From Periconia sp. R9002 (taxonomy: Eukaryota > Ascomycota > Dothideomycetes > Pleosporales > Periconiaceae), in NCBI GenBank assembly GCA_023627715.1, contig JAMAHW010000008.1, positions 496,001 to 560,000 on the forward strand: a stretch of 64,000 bases of DNA. The letters run 5' to 3'. Of this stretch, positions 23,965-37,603 are shown piece by piece. Below the pieces are notes generated by a model. The model worked only from the letters and a program-made list of their open reading frames with translations, did not search any database and had not been told where the DNA came from. The position numbers were made by a program, and so were the translations under genes. Numbering within the stretch: position 1 is the first letter of the stretch; each line of letters opens with the position of its first letter.

Positions 23965-26900
23965 ATGGTAGGTTTTATAATTTACCCCCAATATGAAGCT
24001 TTATTCGTCCCTCTTGCCAAATCAGCTCTGTTTCTATTCCTATTCCTATTCCTATTCCTATGCCCATTGCCCCAAACGTCGATAACTTACAGACTCACAG
24101 TCGACCTGGAATGCGCTCAACGTCGAATCAGACCACGAGGAGGAAGACGACGTAGATGATACCAAAGAGATACAGATCGAGGAAGCTTTGAAACTCTACC
24201 AGACCGCCCTGAAATATCACTCCGAAGGCCCTCCATCGTTCGATAAAGCTGCTCAGGCTTACAAGGAGCTCTTCAATTCCGAAATCTTCAAATACGCCGA
24301 ATCACTGTCGGAATACAAACGCCATGAGCTCTACGCAGAAAATCTGGTCTTCGATACTATCCTCCAAGATGATGACGACGCGGGTCCTGTGCAGTCGACG
24401 GGCGGCAATGAAAGCGCTCCCAATACGCTACCCCAAATTCTTCACCTTTCGTACAAGAATCACGGACAATTTCTACTCGAAACAATGCAACATTGGATTC
24501 GAGACCACGGCCCAATCGCGCAGCAACAGGTAGCAAATCAAATCAGTGGCGCCTTGACATACTTCGCCGAGGCATTGGATAAAGAGGACACCGATTTAGA
24601 TTTGTGGTTACGGACAGCTTCTGTGGCAGCCATGCTTGGCAGTCAGCGCATCACCAGGTTCTGTCTCGAGGCTGTCCTTGATGGAAATGACGAACTGTAC
24701 GACAATCTACTCGCCATGCCTGGCTTGGAAGAGGGTTTTGCCGGCCAGCAGTTGCGCCAGCTGGTTGCTAAGCTGGAAGATAATCTGTCGCTTATGCAAG
24801 CTCCTCTTTCTGTTATGAAGCGGAAGAATCTGTCCAAAGCCATGAAAAATCGTCTCAATCCCTACCCCTTCGCACCCTTACCGGCTGACATCGTGGCCAC
24901 TTCCCCGCTGCAGGCATCCGCAAAGCCACCTGAGCATGTCATTCTCAATTGTATCACCTGGGATTGGGCGGGTGTAGGTGAGGCTATTTTACGCCACTAT
25001 ATGGCCGAGCAGACCGGGCTTGCGGACAGTATTCCTCCTGGCTCATGTCTGAAATTTGATGTACCTCCAGATGCGCACTTTGAAGAGTCAAATGGTACAA
25101 ACGCTGCACCTGCCCAAGAAATGGCTATCGAGGATTCCGGGGATACCCCTAAACTAGTTACTGAAGAATCACCCGCTCGTCCAAGCGAGGCAGATTTCGC
25201 CCCGAAAGATGGCAATAGGGTTGCCCTAGACGACCAAGACGCTGTGGCCCAGACGCCCATGGACGAAAACAGCCTGGTAACAACAGCAGAGGCATCGGTT
25301 CCCTTATCCCGAAAGCGATCAACAGATTCCGCAGGCCTTCCCGAGACTGCTGACGGTGGCCGTTTACGTAGCAAGCGTCTTAGGGCACGGGAGACTACTG
25401 AAATAGCCGCTGGCACAGATGTAGTCAACCAGGATGTCACTAAGCAACAGGAAGATCATACTTGGGCCCGAAGCCATGCTGATGAATGCTTGTTTGAAGT
25501 GCTGAACGACATGTGCATGAGATTAGGCATTGAATCATTGAGAGCACCCAAAGAGCTTCGCGCTATGATCACTGAACCTGATACTCATATTAGTTGCGGT
25601 ATAGATGGAGCTGCTTGTGATTTATATACGGCTCTACGAAATCCTGGGTCTAGTACTGCCCAGCTCTTGCTCAGCACAGAACCGGTTGATTTAGGTGGAG
25701 CATCAAGAGAAGCTGGATTGAACGCCTTCCTGGGGCACTCAAAGTCTACGACCAGGCAAGCAAGTATCAAGCCTACTTTGCACAACGAAAACCTTGCTGT
25801 GTTTATTCGCAAGGTTAACGATTCATGGTTATCCACTAAAGAGGTCGCGTTCTCCTGGCTTGAGATGCTGCTGTCACCTGGCCGTCTTTCCACCTCGAAT
25901 AGCCCTGTACATAAAGGCGAATCGAGCTATATGCAATACAAATGGACTGATGATCTCAAACGACATCTCGTTCAGATCATCGTCAACCTTGACGATTACA
26001 TATATGAAGTCATGTGCGGCCGAATAGCGAGGCTGAACAGCAGAATTCTGAACAGCTGCGAAAAATCACGGACTTATCACTTCACAGATTTCGATTATGC
26101 ACAATTTGAAATTGTCGAAACCCTCTTTGAGCTTCACCTTGACGTTTACTCTCTCATCAAACACCCAAACAGTGGTGTTGATGATGGTAGAAAAACTCTC
26201 GAGAACGACAGTCTGGAACGATGGTCTGCATTGAGTCGAGAAGCACTGCAGCTACGATCGGACTGTGAGCCGGCTACTGGTCTGGACGAACTAGGATTGC
26301 GGCATGTTTGGGCTTCCGTTTTTCAAATGAATGTTAGCGACGACATTCTACCGGAATACACTCTGTATGGTATGCAGGAGCTGAAATCTACGTTCGAGGT
26401 CCTAGATGGGCAGGCAATTCCAGTGCAAAACAATGCCGTCATGCCGGAGCTGTCTGTTGCTGCCGTAGATCGCGAGCTTGTTCGCATCAGCATGAAGGAT
26501 TTCTTCTTGAAAGTTTTCGATACCGACGAAAAGGACCCAGTAGCTGTTATCGAGAGCCTCGAACCTATATTAGAGCCCACTCCACCACTCAGTCCCTCAG
26601 AGGAGCCCGAGCCTACCCCCAACGACGAAAACCGGTCCGATTCTGGAAGCACGCCCACTGTTGGGCCTACTGATCTTACTCAGGATGTACAACCTCATCA
26701 ATCATCCCCATCGCATGAAATGAGGAAATTCCTGGATTCAGCCTCAGTAAATCTTCGATTGTCCTTATGGCAACGCTTACGGGAAGCATATGAAGGAATC
26801 GATTATTCACCCAAAGTGCTATCCTGTTATCTACGAAGCGTTGAAACGCTAGTGGGCCAATTCAGAACCACATCTTACAAGGAATGCGCTCTCTCAGATC

Positions 26901-29900
26901 GGGTTACGAAGCTAATAAGTCGACTGCGCATCATCGACGAAGTCGTTATCAAAGTCCTCCAGATCATCAAGAATGAAGAGCAAGCCTTTGCGTGCCTGAC
27001 ATACGAACACATGCAATCTTCAATGTCAGCCATTTTCCATCTACTGCGGATCATGTCGGGTGTGAACTTTGTTCAGGATTCCATACGGGCTGGACAGCTC
27101 AACCCTCCGCGAATTGACGGGCTCCCATCATCAACCTTTGCAAACATGATCAATAGACTTAACGACACACAAATAAGGCTCTGGATGCTTCAGTATCATT
27201 TACTGAAAGAAGGCATGTCGCAAAATCCTCGCGATTTCCCAGCTCCCTCAGATGATGCTTTCGAATTCCTTCGACATGTTCATCATGCAACTGGGGTACG
27301 TGGGTTCTGCCACTCAGCCGGGCGCTTGTTCCTAAGACTAGCGAAGGATGAAATACTTCGTTTAGACGACGTGAGCGAGCCTACAAACCGTCACCTGGAG
27401 CTTTCTCAGATCCTGCATGATCTATACGGACTGAAGACTTTCAGTGACCCACTTGAGTGTCAAGACTACGGATCTGTACCTGAAGTACTCGATAAGAAGA
27501 CAGCCACAGCTCTCCTGCCGTTCATCATGTCTCAAGCTGATAAGATCAGCATCAAAGACCTGCCGAAGCATGATCTCAAGGTCACCATCGATAAGATCCA
27601 TGGAGCTCTTGGCCGACAAAAGTCATACGAGGATATCTCTACTAATCGTAAAGTTCTCACGACATATTTCAGATCACCTATCAACCCGGTCACTTTGTTC
27701 AATTGTCTCAAGGGTGTGGGTTCACTTGTTATGAAGGACATACCTCGTAACATCGCGTTGCCCGCGTCCTACGGATGGTATTTTCTCATGGGTAACATCG
27801 CACTCAATAAATTCAGCTCTCAAAAAAGACAGGGGCAAGGACCGACTGAGGATCTCAATTTCGCCCAAGTTTTTTTTATACAAGACTTGGAGTTTTCAAC
27901 TGAGCGGTGGGAAACCTGGTACCGGCTCGCCCTGACCAACGATTTTCAATTGGAAGAAGCTGTATCTTGGACTGCCGATAAGATGAACAACAATAGCGTG
28001 GAGCTGTTGAATTACCAACGAACGGCAATCCACTGTTATGCCATGGCCGTAGCATGCGCTGTTCGTGACGCCGAGCCTTCCCCGCAGACTAGAGCCAAGG
28101 TAGCACGGATGTACACGGATTTTGGCAATCGGATATATGCTTCATCCAGAGCGCCTTTCGGCATGAATGCGTACGCGATCAAGGATACAGAGCACAAGTT
28201 TTACAGCGGAGCTGTCACCCAGAAGGTCTACCAGGATGTACCGTTCAAGCCGTTGTCGACTTATACTGCTTGGAAGTTTGCCAGTGTCTTGTTCAAGCGT
28301 GCTATTAAAGGTGATCCAGATAAGTGGTGGAACCATTACATGCTCGCAAAATGCCTTTGGAAAATGTACTGCGCCAATGCCGACGCCCCCGAGCCCCCCA
28401 GCTTACCAGGTCCGAGTTGGCGAAGTGTGATTCAAGCTATTGTCAACGCAATCGAAACACTACCCGAGAAGAAGGAACGCGGTCGCGAACCAATACTAGA
28501 ACCACACTATAAATTGGTCTCGATAACTCATAAGTTATTCCAGCGCAAAGTCATCGATCACACAGAAGGCACAGAGATCTTGCAACAGACCACATTTGCG
28601 CAAAATCTGAGCTCAGATGGCGCTGATGATTGGGAGCGTTATGTGCTCTCTGTACTCAAGGCCCTCCGAACTACTGACAAGTCGAGTTGGCATCATCGCA
28701 TCATTGCCCGCGCTGCTCATGTGATTTATGAGGAATCAAATGAGATGGTCGTAGTGCATGGGGCTAAACATGAGCTTACGCAAATGTTCACGAAGACGAT
28801 GGCCCCGCAAGTCTGGAAACCCGAGAATGAACGACCAGGCAGACATTTCGTGTATACTACTCGCTACACGAAGTTTTTAATCCATCTACTGGACAAGACT
28901 GGAGACAAAAACAACTTGGAACTTCTAGCAAAACGCGTGCGGCGGAAACAAACTGACTTCTTCGAACACTCAAAACTATGGCAAGAGCTTTGTCTTTGTT
29001 ACATCAGGCTATTGCGGAGAATAGGCAAGGTGCCAGAGAATCATGAAGACACTGTTTTGAGAACTCTAGACATGGATGAGTTTACTCCAACAGCTGCGCG
29101 TCTGGAGGCTTGGTGTCACCTTCCCACCACTCAGAACGACATCCTCAACGTCCTACGCGATGTCAACGAGTTGAAACGTCTTAACAATGGTCTTATGAAA
29201 GCTGCGCTCATTGATGATCTCCAGGGAGACACCTACGCTTTGTTGTACAATACTATTGGCCCAACGCTGCAACCCTTGGCGTCGGAGCTAGAAGAGAAAA
29301 AGGGCGAGGACCCTGCATCATCTACTGTTCCAATACACGTGGACGGAAACAACGAAAACTCGAACGAGATGTACCAGGTGAACCAAGGACAAGGATCAAA
29401 CCAGGTGCAGCCGCCGCAGACTGACACTGTTGTAAAATCCAGAGTGAAGACGGTCGGTCGCAGAGAGATTCAGAGACGGGCCGAAGCTTGCGTGCAGAAA
29501 GCTGCCACGTCCATGACGATACCCATTCGCTCTCCATCGACAACACACGCTATGCCTTCTACTCATGAAAGCCAACGGCTTGATAAACCGTCGAACGAGT
29601 CGAGTGCGAACACGAGCGCGAATGAACAAGGTCCCGGAGCTATCAGTGGTACGGCAACTGCAGCAGCAAGTGTGAGGATGAACAGCACACCAAGCTCGAT
29701 TGACGAAGACGCCGACGATGAAAGTGAGTTGAGCGAGCTGGGCGAAGATGAAGTGCAAGAGTTGGCCAACATTGCAGGGACGCCGCCTGTGATTGCTAGA
29801 CCTACGCTTTTCCCAAATCTGATGGCTCACAAAAAGGACCAATCAATAAGGACGGAAGAGGCAGATGATGCGAGTAATGGGGCTTTGGAAGACAAGACTG

Positions 29901-29941
29901 ATGGTGGTGAGGGAAGCGGAGATGAAATGGATACCACGTGA
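23965..29941 (+). CDS. hir3: Histone transcription regulator 3 homologue (HIR complex)
   Basis: Very large scaffold (1947 residues) of the HIR histone-chaperone complex, which represses histone genes outside S phase and deposits H3-H4 independently of replication; the animal counterpart is CABIN1. The first exon is just the ATG (23965-23967). A 133-nt intron follows, and exon 2 (24101-29941) starts STWNALNVESDHEEEDDVDD. N-terminal TPR-like helices include EIQIEEALKLYQTALKYHSE and YKELFNSEIFKYAESLSEY. Acidic and Ser-rich linkers occur near residues 290-400 and 810-860. The C-terminal about 200 residues are low-complexity, ending in acidic DDESELSELGEDE. Only the mini-exon start gives the family-like N-terminus; an alternative start inside exon 2 would lose it. 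Identification rests on overall length and the N-terminal pattern. Confidence 0.85.
24034..24061 (+). repeat. CTATTC hexanucleotide repeat in hir3 intron 1
   Basis: Nearly five tandem CTATTC units form a pyrimidine-rich tract in the first intron, about 40 nt before the acceptor CTCACAG. Confidence 0.85.
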
Positions 29942-30923
29942 GGATAATGCTGGGATTGGGGGGGTTTTTTTGGAAGGGTTTCACCTGGACTGCTCTGGCG
30001 TACAAATGTTCACACATACATGATGACGATGAAGTAGTGATATGTTTATCAGCTGTTATGACGGCGGGATAGTTTTACGGGCGTATTAATTAGGCCGGAG
30101 TCGAGATTTGATATCACGACGTAACAATGTACAATAGGTTTCTCTTCACGACTTCCACGGTCCCAGGAACATGGTCAGATGAGGTTGTTCGGAAGCGGAA
30201 TGATGCGGGCCGGCGGCAACCGTGCGCTCGGTACATGTACACTTTATGTACCTAGCAAAACAGAAGACGGCACACACAGGCTTGGTTGGTTTAGTACTCG
30301 CGTCAACGTGGGAGCAAGCCTCAAGTGCTCACATTACTGCATCCCACCCGCTGCTTGTGCTGTAACTGCATGCAGGCTAGGAAGCTCTCCTCGGTGAGAG
30401 CGTCTGCATCGCACCTTTTCTTTTTCTCTAAGGCTCCCGCGCCTTGTGGCCCTGCCCTGCGCTGCCCTGTGGCTTGTGCCTGGTGGTCTTCTGTCGTTGG
30501 TCATTTTCTGATGGCAGTCTCCTTTCAAGCTTGTTACATCTTACTACAGGCAAAGTGAGCCACGCGAGCGCATGACGTTGCTCCCATCTCGACTCTTCGG
30601 CGTGACCAGCACTTCTCACAGCTCTGTACACAACTGAACTCTCCTCTCGCTCGCTTCCTATAACTTTTTGTATGCAGCGCATCCCGAAATAGACCTGAGA
30701 TATGATGCACTGTTCTAACAACGGTCCACCGCTGTAACTACTCCAAACTCCACCAAAAACCCTACCAATCAACACAACTAGCATTCCGCTAATGCTACTC
30801 ACTCCTCGGACTTATTCCCTCGCCCAAATTCCCGACGCCGGCTCTACAAAACCTTCGTCCTCGTATTTTTTGATTTCGCCTTCGCGCAAAGAGCTGCGCA
30901 AAGAAGAGCAGCACGCGCGCAGG
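29942..30923. other. Gap hir3 / DUF676 lipase gene
   Basis: 982 bp in tandem orientation holding the hir3 3' UTR and the lipase promoter. The frame upstream of 30924 stays open back to an ATG at 30792, so an N-terminal extension of 44 residues is possible but looks unlike the family. Confidence 0.5.
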
Positions 30924-33900
30924 ATGCTGCTACTTCACCAGACCGGCGCTGTCAAGGTGGGCGAGGTGGTTAGGTTGGTAGTGACCCAAGCACCCATCCT
31001 CGCCATCAACATCATAATTAACTTTGTCGTAGGTATACCGTCACATATACCCCATCCGAAGACAGAATCCTACCGAGTCCTTCCTACCTTCATGTTCGCA
31101 TACGGAATACCGCGGCTATGCCGCTGCGCGCCGCCTACTTACATGGTCCCTACACCCTCCATGTCGCCTCATATCCTTCCACCTTCAATCCGAACAAAAA
31201 AGTCGAAGCGCCCGCGAGAGAAGGGGTCCCCGAGTTCGAGCCAGATCTCAAAGCCGGCGGCTCGTGGAGCGCGAGATTGAAAGTGCCCGAGCATATCCGC
31301 GAAGTGGGCGACAATCGAGAACAGACTGAGCATCTGTCAAAAAGCGCAACCTGGATAATCGAGATTGCCTCGCAAATCATATTCTCACAATCTGCTTCTG
31401 TGAGCTACGAACTTCTGATTGCAAGGGACGAGCGGTCTCTTGATCTGGGCCTTACTGCTGTTACCGGCAACACCAGCGGGGTACCAGGTCAGGTCGAGGA
31501 TCACCAGCAGGGCAAAACCAAACATACCAGGAAGCACTCGGCTAACCCCCGTGGTGTATATTCCAAGGCGATAAAACTCGTTGTTGACGATACGACAAGT
31601 CTGTGGAACAAACCGGAATTGCCGGCTTGGAAGCCTAAAGAAAATGAAGCATCAACACAGAAGTCTAATGGCCCGGCAAACAAGGAATCGGAAGCAGCGC
31701 CAGAGCGGAAGCAAAAGAGAATACATTTGGTGATATTAACGCATGGTTTGCACAGCAATTTAGGTGCTGATATGCTGTACCTGAAAGAGAGTATTGATGC
31801 TGCCGCGAAACAGGCCCAAGAAAACCGCAGGAAACGGAGAGATCAAAAACGCCAAAATGATTCACAACATCAAGCCTCAGAGGATACTTCTACCGCCCCA
31901 CTTTCAGGTGGCCAAGATCAAATTATTAACGACGAGGATGATGACGATGATGAGGAACAGATAGTGGTTCGCGGTTTCGATAAAAATGTAGTCAAAACAG
32001 AACGCGGAATTCAGTATCTAGGAAAGAGATTAGCGAAACATGTATTGGAGATGACATACCCCGATCAGCCGTATCTGCCGGTCAAAAAACCAAAATTCTC
32101 ATCGTTCTCACCGGTTTCAGACAAGAAGGATTCGGGCGTACCGTCACATCCTGGTAGCCATATTCACCATGAAAGCGCTTCATTGAAAGAGAAAAGGGCG
32201 TATAAGTTCACGAGTATTAGCTTCATTGGGCATTCCCTGGGTGGACTGGTACAGACTTACGCCATCGCCTATATCCATAAACACTCGCCGGAGTTTTTCG
32301 AAAAGATAAAGCCAGTCAATTTCATCGCCTTAGCTTCCCCATTCCTTGGTATGAGCAATGAAAATCCAATGTATGTCAAGTTCGCTCTCGACTTTGGTTT
32401 AGTGGGAAGGACTGGACAAGATTTGGGTCTGACATGGCGAGCTCCTACGCTTGCTAGGAGCGGGTGGACCGCAATGGTTAACGGATTTGGCGGTCAGTCA
32501 AGCAACCAGCAGAAGGACGAAGATCCCGGATCCAAGCCCCTTCTCAGAATTCTCCCGGCTGGCCCCGCACATGTCGTGTTGCGCATGTTTAGAAATCGAA
32601 CGGTGTATTCGAACGTCGTCAACGATGGGATTGTACCTCTTCGCACGAGCTGCTTACTTTTCCTTGATTGGAGGGGACTGGATAAAGTCGAGAAGGCAAG
32701 AAGGGAGAACGGCCTGATCGGCACTGTGGCTACCTGGGGCTTTAGTCAACTCACAGGCCAAAACACATCACCTAATCCCTCTCGATTAGGTGTCTCAGAA
32801 AGCGGCAACGATCGAGGGCCTTCGCGGGAACGCACATCTTCACAAGACCGCACGCAATCACCATCATTTAATGGAGATGACACCACGGTGCCTCAACCTA
32901 GTGCGGATATTACAAATGAAGACGACGAAGCTCAGGCGACTGCAGGACCAAACGTCAATCAATGGTTGGGGGAGCAAAGACACAGCTCAAACGATCCACC
33001 CACCTCTCCAACGAACAACCAGTCAACACTCAGCACGTTGTGGAGCTATATTCGGCCTTCGGGTAAGCACACATCGAAAGATAAAAAAATGTTTAAAAGA
33101 AGTCAGACACTTGACTTTGAGCAAGCCGAAGCAACCACAGAGGAAACAAGTGTTACAGACACGGTGGGCTCTCAAAATAAAAGACCTCGAGCCACAAGGG
33201 GAGATTCTCTATCCAAAGATCCAAATAATCCGGGAGCACCACCCAAGACAACAATATTCGAATCAGCTGGGGATCTACTAAGTCCACCAACACCGCCGGA
33301 ATCATGGATAATAGACCCATCGACGCGAGCGCGTACCATCTTCCACGACCGGATCTACCATCCTGAGGATATACCACCACCGCCTAGTACTAAGAAGATT
33401 GGTAGCACGCGTTCGTTCTCAGGTGAAAGTGCCAATTCTTCAGAGTCCACACAAGGCAATGAAGAGGGGGGAATGCGTGTAGAAGAAAAGATTGCTCGAG
33501 CATACCATAGAGATCTTTCATGGCGAAAGGTGTTGGTTCGACTAGAACCTGACGCGCACAACAACATTGTGGTGCGACGAATGTTCGCCAATGCCTACGG
33601 TTGGCCTGTCATCAAGCATCTTTGCGACACTCACTTTGGAGATACATTTGCAGCCGAAACCCGCGACGAGAAAGAGCCTGCCACCGACCGGGCCAAGAGT
33701 TTAAATGCTCCCGTCAGGGAAGACGGAGAACACGTCAAAGGCCAGGAAGATATTCAACCACCCATGGATCGCTCTGAAAGCGAAATGCGAGAGAGCGCAG
33801 ATGAACTTGCGCCACTACAAAGTGATAGCCAGCAAGGGCGGCGACTACATCGCCCAGGATCCCTCCGAAGCAAAGACTCGGCCGTGTGGGATGATTTATA

Positions 33901-34450
33901 CTTTGAAGGGACATCCGACGAGGACGATGATGATTACGACGAACGCAACGCGATCCAGAGGTTTCTTCAACTCCCTCAGCCACGCCGGAAACACTCGTCA
34001 GGGAGTCCCACGTCGCCAAAGTTCAGTGGAAGTCATAGCAGCGATGGCGAAGCCAAGGGCACGAGCGACGCCGCCATTGCCGACTTCCTCTCCTCATCCC
34101 ACTCCTGCCCCGCGCAGCCCATGGAAATGCACCGCGGCATAGGCGCCTCTCCTGCTTCACCGTCTGCTCGAGCTCCCTCCACCCGTGAACCAGACTCGCT
34201 GGAGTCTATGGGAGGGCCTCATCGCCTTGACTCCAGCAACAAAGGCAAAAACGCAGCAGCATCCGCAGTAGCGAGCAGTCCTCCGCACACCCCGACTCGG
34301 ACTTCGACCAATCTCAGCGGCGTAGGCCTACGGTCATCATTCGACGTTTCATCGCCGTCGTCGGCTGCGAATGAGGGGCGTGCTAGGAGCGGAAGCGGAA
34401 GGGTGTCGGAGCAGGTTGCTAGGATGGCAGGACAGCATCGCGGTAGCTAA
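30924..34450 (+). CDS. DUF676 family serine esterase / lipase
   Basis: Putative alpha/beta-hydrolase of the DUF676 family (yeast Rog1, Lpl1 and YDR444W group), some members of which act on lipid droplets or phospholipids. Two exons, 30924-30973 and 31033-34450, give 1155 residues. Residues 1-190 are a beta-rich N-terminal region (VVRYTVTYTPSEDRILPSPS). The hydrolase follows with LVILTHGLHSN (about 247-257, oxyanion region) and the nucleophile elbow GHSLGG (about 416-421). A likely acid/His segment is SNVVNDGIVPLRTS. The C-terminal half is long, Ser/Pro-rich and probably disordered, apart from a conserved-looking block WRKVLVRLEPDAHNNIVVRR near residue 850. The start at MLLLHQTGAVKVGEVVR looks family-like. 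The donor GTTGGT of intron 1 is weak but is the only one that keeps frame. Substrate unknown. Confidence 0.82.
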
Positions 34451-35824
34451 ATAGATTTAGAGGGCCGTATTCAAGAAGATAAATATAGCAAGACTGGTGG
34501 AATGAAGATTTAGTATAAAAGGAAGTTAGTGTATGGATACCCTAAAGAGACCATTTTCGACTTTCCAATCCTTGGCGTCATTTTTTTTCTCTTGAGTAGC
34601 AGCATCTCCTTTCTTTGACTTGTAGGATTTTTCGTATTATGGTGGATGGAACATGAGCTTCAGACATGGTCACGTCACGACTACCAATTTTCTCTTTCTT
34701 TCTTGGGTCGTCGCTAGAAGGGAGGTCTTCTTTCTAACAAACACATACAAGCGTTAACATTGTACTTGCCCTTCCTCCCTTACGTCTATACATCTTGTCT
34801 GTTCGCAACGTCATTTGCTGTATACCCACCGCCCTTTTATAATTTATAGTTATACTTACGCTACCGCATAGTAGACATAGAAAAGATTATGATTCTTCGG
34901 CAGTTTAGGCATGTGGGTGTTGTATTTTCTCGCCGATTGGAAATGCGGTGTACGTGTGTACGTATTATGAGCATTTGAAATGTCACCTTTTGTTGCTCTT
35001 CGCTCGTGAACAGTTCACTCTGATGGAAGGGGAGTCCGTGTCTTTATGTAGTGCAGGAGCGGCTCAGGGACAGCGAGTATGCAGTGAGATGTGGAGAAAC
35101 GGAAGAATAGGAAGAATAGGAAGAACAGTGTAGGTTCATATGAAGGGAAAAGAGAAAATTCATAATACATGTGTGTCTTAAGATAGCCAAATCCACTTTA
35201 TGTTGATCGATAACCTCGCTGTTTGCCCTGCAATTGCTACCTAGAAACGCATATACATGCCCTCGTCCAATCCATTGGTTACACGCTCCAGTTCACCGAC
35301 GGTTGCTCTCACCACTTACTACTTACACTCTACATGATGAAGCAAAGCAGATAAATTTTAGTTGAACTATCGAACCAGAAAAAAAAGTTTATCTGCACGG
35401 AAGAAGGTCTCAAAGCGTGGGCCACTTCTTGGATGAACAAACGCGACCCGGCTAGATGAAATAAGAAAGAAAGAAAGAAAGAAAGCTAATGATTCATATT
35501 GCAGAGCTCCTTCCTTTACCCATTAGTGGGTGTATAAACCATCCCATCCAAGCAATGAGCCATAATTGCCAGATAAAAGAAAAGAAAAAAGTAGAAAGGT
35601 AAGCCACTGTCTCTGCCTTCCCACAATGCCACACCGCAGGAATGCCAACGCAATGCAGAAATCCCAACCCATTGCGGACTTCATAACGCGTTTCCTGGCC
35701 TCCATCAATATCCCATGAATACTTGAGGTCAAAACCTTTATAACTTATTCGTTGACGAGCATGACAGAGCGAAATCGTATCGGATTGAACTGCACCGCAC
35801 GATGCAGCATCCGACCAAACCCGT
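34451..35824. other. Convergent gap lipase / BTB gene
   Basis: 1374 bp between two stop codons, with no supportable gene. It includes a GAAA microsatellite at about 35464-35485 and A/T-rich 3'-UTR-like sequence. Confidence 0.5.
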
Positions 35825-37603
35825 TCAGTTCCCTTCTTTCGAACCCTCCCCACTTCCCTTATCCCCGGAACCGCAGCTCAAGGGGGGAAGCTCCTTCTCC
35901 TTGCTGCCCACCTCCTCACGTGCCTTACCCGAGGGAACAGCCTCGAAATCTCGCGTCACAACAGCATCGGCGCCGGTCTCAAGTCTTGGATGCTTCACTC
36001 CCAACGGTTGCGGCTGCGGCTGCTCCTGGGAGACGAACGGCGTAGGCGACTCAGCTGGGGAAGACGACGGCGAAGTACGCTTCCGAGGGTTTTGGGGGTG
36101 CGTTTTAGAAGTTTTGGGCGGGGAGTCCTTGTTAACACGGGGTTGTGATTGGGTTTGAGGCTGACCACGCGGATCGGAGGAGTTGATGGACGAGTAAGGG
36201 GAGTGACGGAATGGGGACCGTACTTTGGAATGCAGAGGGCGGTTTTGTGGGAGGGGTTGAGTGGTTGACGGAGGTAGAGGAGTGGATGAAGATTGTTGGG
36301 GGGGTTGGCTAGATGATGAAGGGAGGGGGGATACAGTGGTGCGAGGAGTGTGAGAAGTGGAAGTAGTAGAGGGTAATGTTGTTACCCTATCTGTGTTTGT
36401 GGCCGTCGTAGTCCTCCCTCCTCCGCCGGTGGTAACGACTGACGTGTTCGGAGCTTGAGCTCCAGCCACAGCGTGATGAGAAGATCCCTGGGGCGCCGAG
36501 GGATTCTGCATATTGGCTCGAGGTTGAGTGGCAGAAGAAACCTCGTTGCTGGCTCCGAGAGTGTGCTTGCGGATTGCTCTAGGCTCATACCCTGTCTCTT
36601 CTTCGACGAAGTAGCAATTCAGAGTCTGAAGACTGGGCGATTTTCTCATCCCGAAGATGAGGTCCTCTCGCAGTGACTCTTGGGCTTTGAAGAGGCTGCT
36701 CCACGCACTCTGTAGCTGTGGAGGATGCGAAATGATGTTGCTCTCGATGTTCCAGTTGGAGATTAAAAAGTCGAGAATGAGAGTGCAGAGTTTGCACTCT
36801 CGAAATCCTGGCATGTTTCGTTTGTTGGCATTGAAGCCGTTCTCATAGTTGCTATTGTTAATATTCTTGGAAGTGTCACAAGTGGCGAACTGTTTGGTGT
36901 TCTCCCATACCCACCACACCAGTCCTGGAGTCAAGCTATATTGCTTGCCAGTTGCATGGTAGATGTACTCAATAGCCTTATTCTGGAAAGCAGGGGCCGA
37001 GAGAACTTCACCCAGGATCCAAGCGCGAAAGTGCGAAGGCACGGATTGTTCCTTTGAGGTATCGGCGCTGGATCCGGGCCCGAACGGTATCGAATAGACG
37101 TAATCGAATGGGTACGTGCCTTGGTATATGAAACGGAGAAAAAGGCCAAATATAAAGGGATCTACGTGAGGTATAACGATGGGCGCTTTTTCGGCCGCCT
37201 TCTTCGTATCGTGGTGATTGTTTTTGAGGGGATTGCTGGGTCGCATTTGTTGCACTTCAAGTTCGCTGGTAATTTGTACGAGATGCTGCATGCGTTTGTC
37301 GATTTCACCCCGCAGGAACTCTGTAATGATGGTCAGCACAGAAGCTATCTAAGTGACTTCAATATACATACTGGAGTAGTATGCGAGCAGCTTAGATGGC
37401 AAAAAGTAGCTTTGAGGTGTTGTATACGACAATCCCCCGCCAACCACAATTTGAACTGAAGACCCCGAGAGACTAAGTATTGAAGATTAGTTACTCATGG
37501 TGCTCTAGAACTATAGTTGCCTGATTGTTATTGGTATAACTTACAGCTCCACAACCCTGTCGGAACGTACGACCAGAGAAGCCATAGCCATATTGTCCGT
37601 CAT
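35825..37603 (-). CDS. BTB/POZ-like domain protein with long disordered tail
   Basis: Three exons, 37545-37603, 37372-37472 and 35825-37320, give 551 residues. The N-terminal 110 residues fit a fungal BTB fold: SVQIVVGGGLSYTTPQSYFL, then LPSKLLAYYSKFLRGEIDKR, then IVIPHVDPFIFGLFLRFIYQ. Such domains mediate homodimerisation or cullin-3 binding. A helical region follows (HFRAWILGEVLSAPAFQNKA, LILDFLISNWNIES), as in many fungal BTB proteins. From about residue 285 the protein is Ser/Thr/Pro/Gln-rich with little structure. The start is the first ATG after an in-frame TGA. I cannot assign a function, and the BTB call rests on pattern, not alignment. Confidence 0.6.

Noticed and set aside
30792..30923. 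44-residue extension of the DUF676 lipase
   Set aside because: In frame, but MLLLHQTGAVKVGEVVR at 30924 looks like the natural family start.
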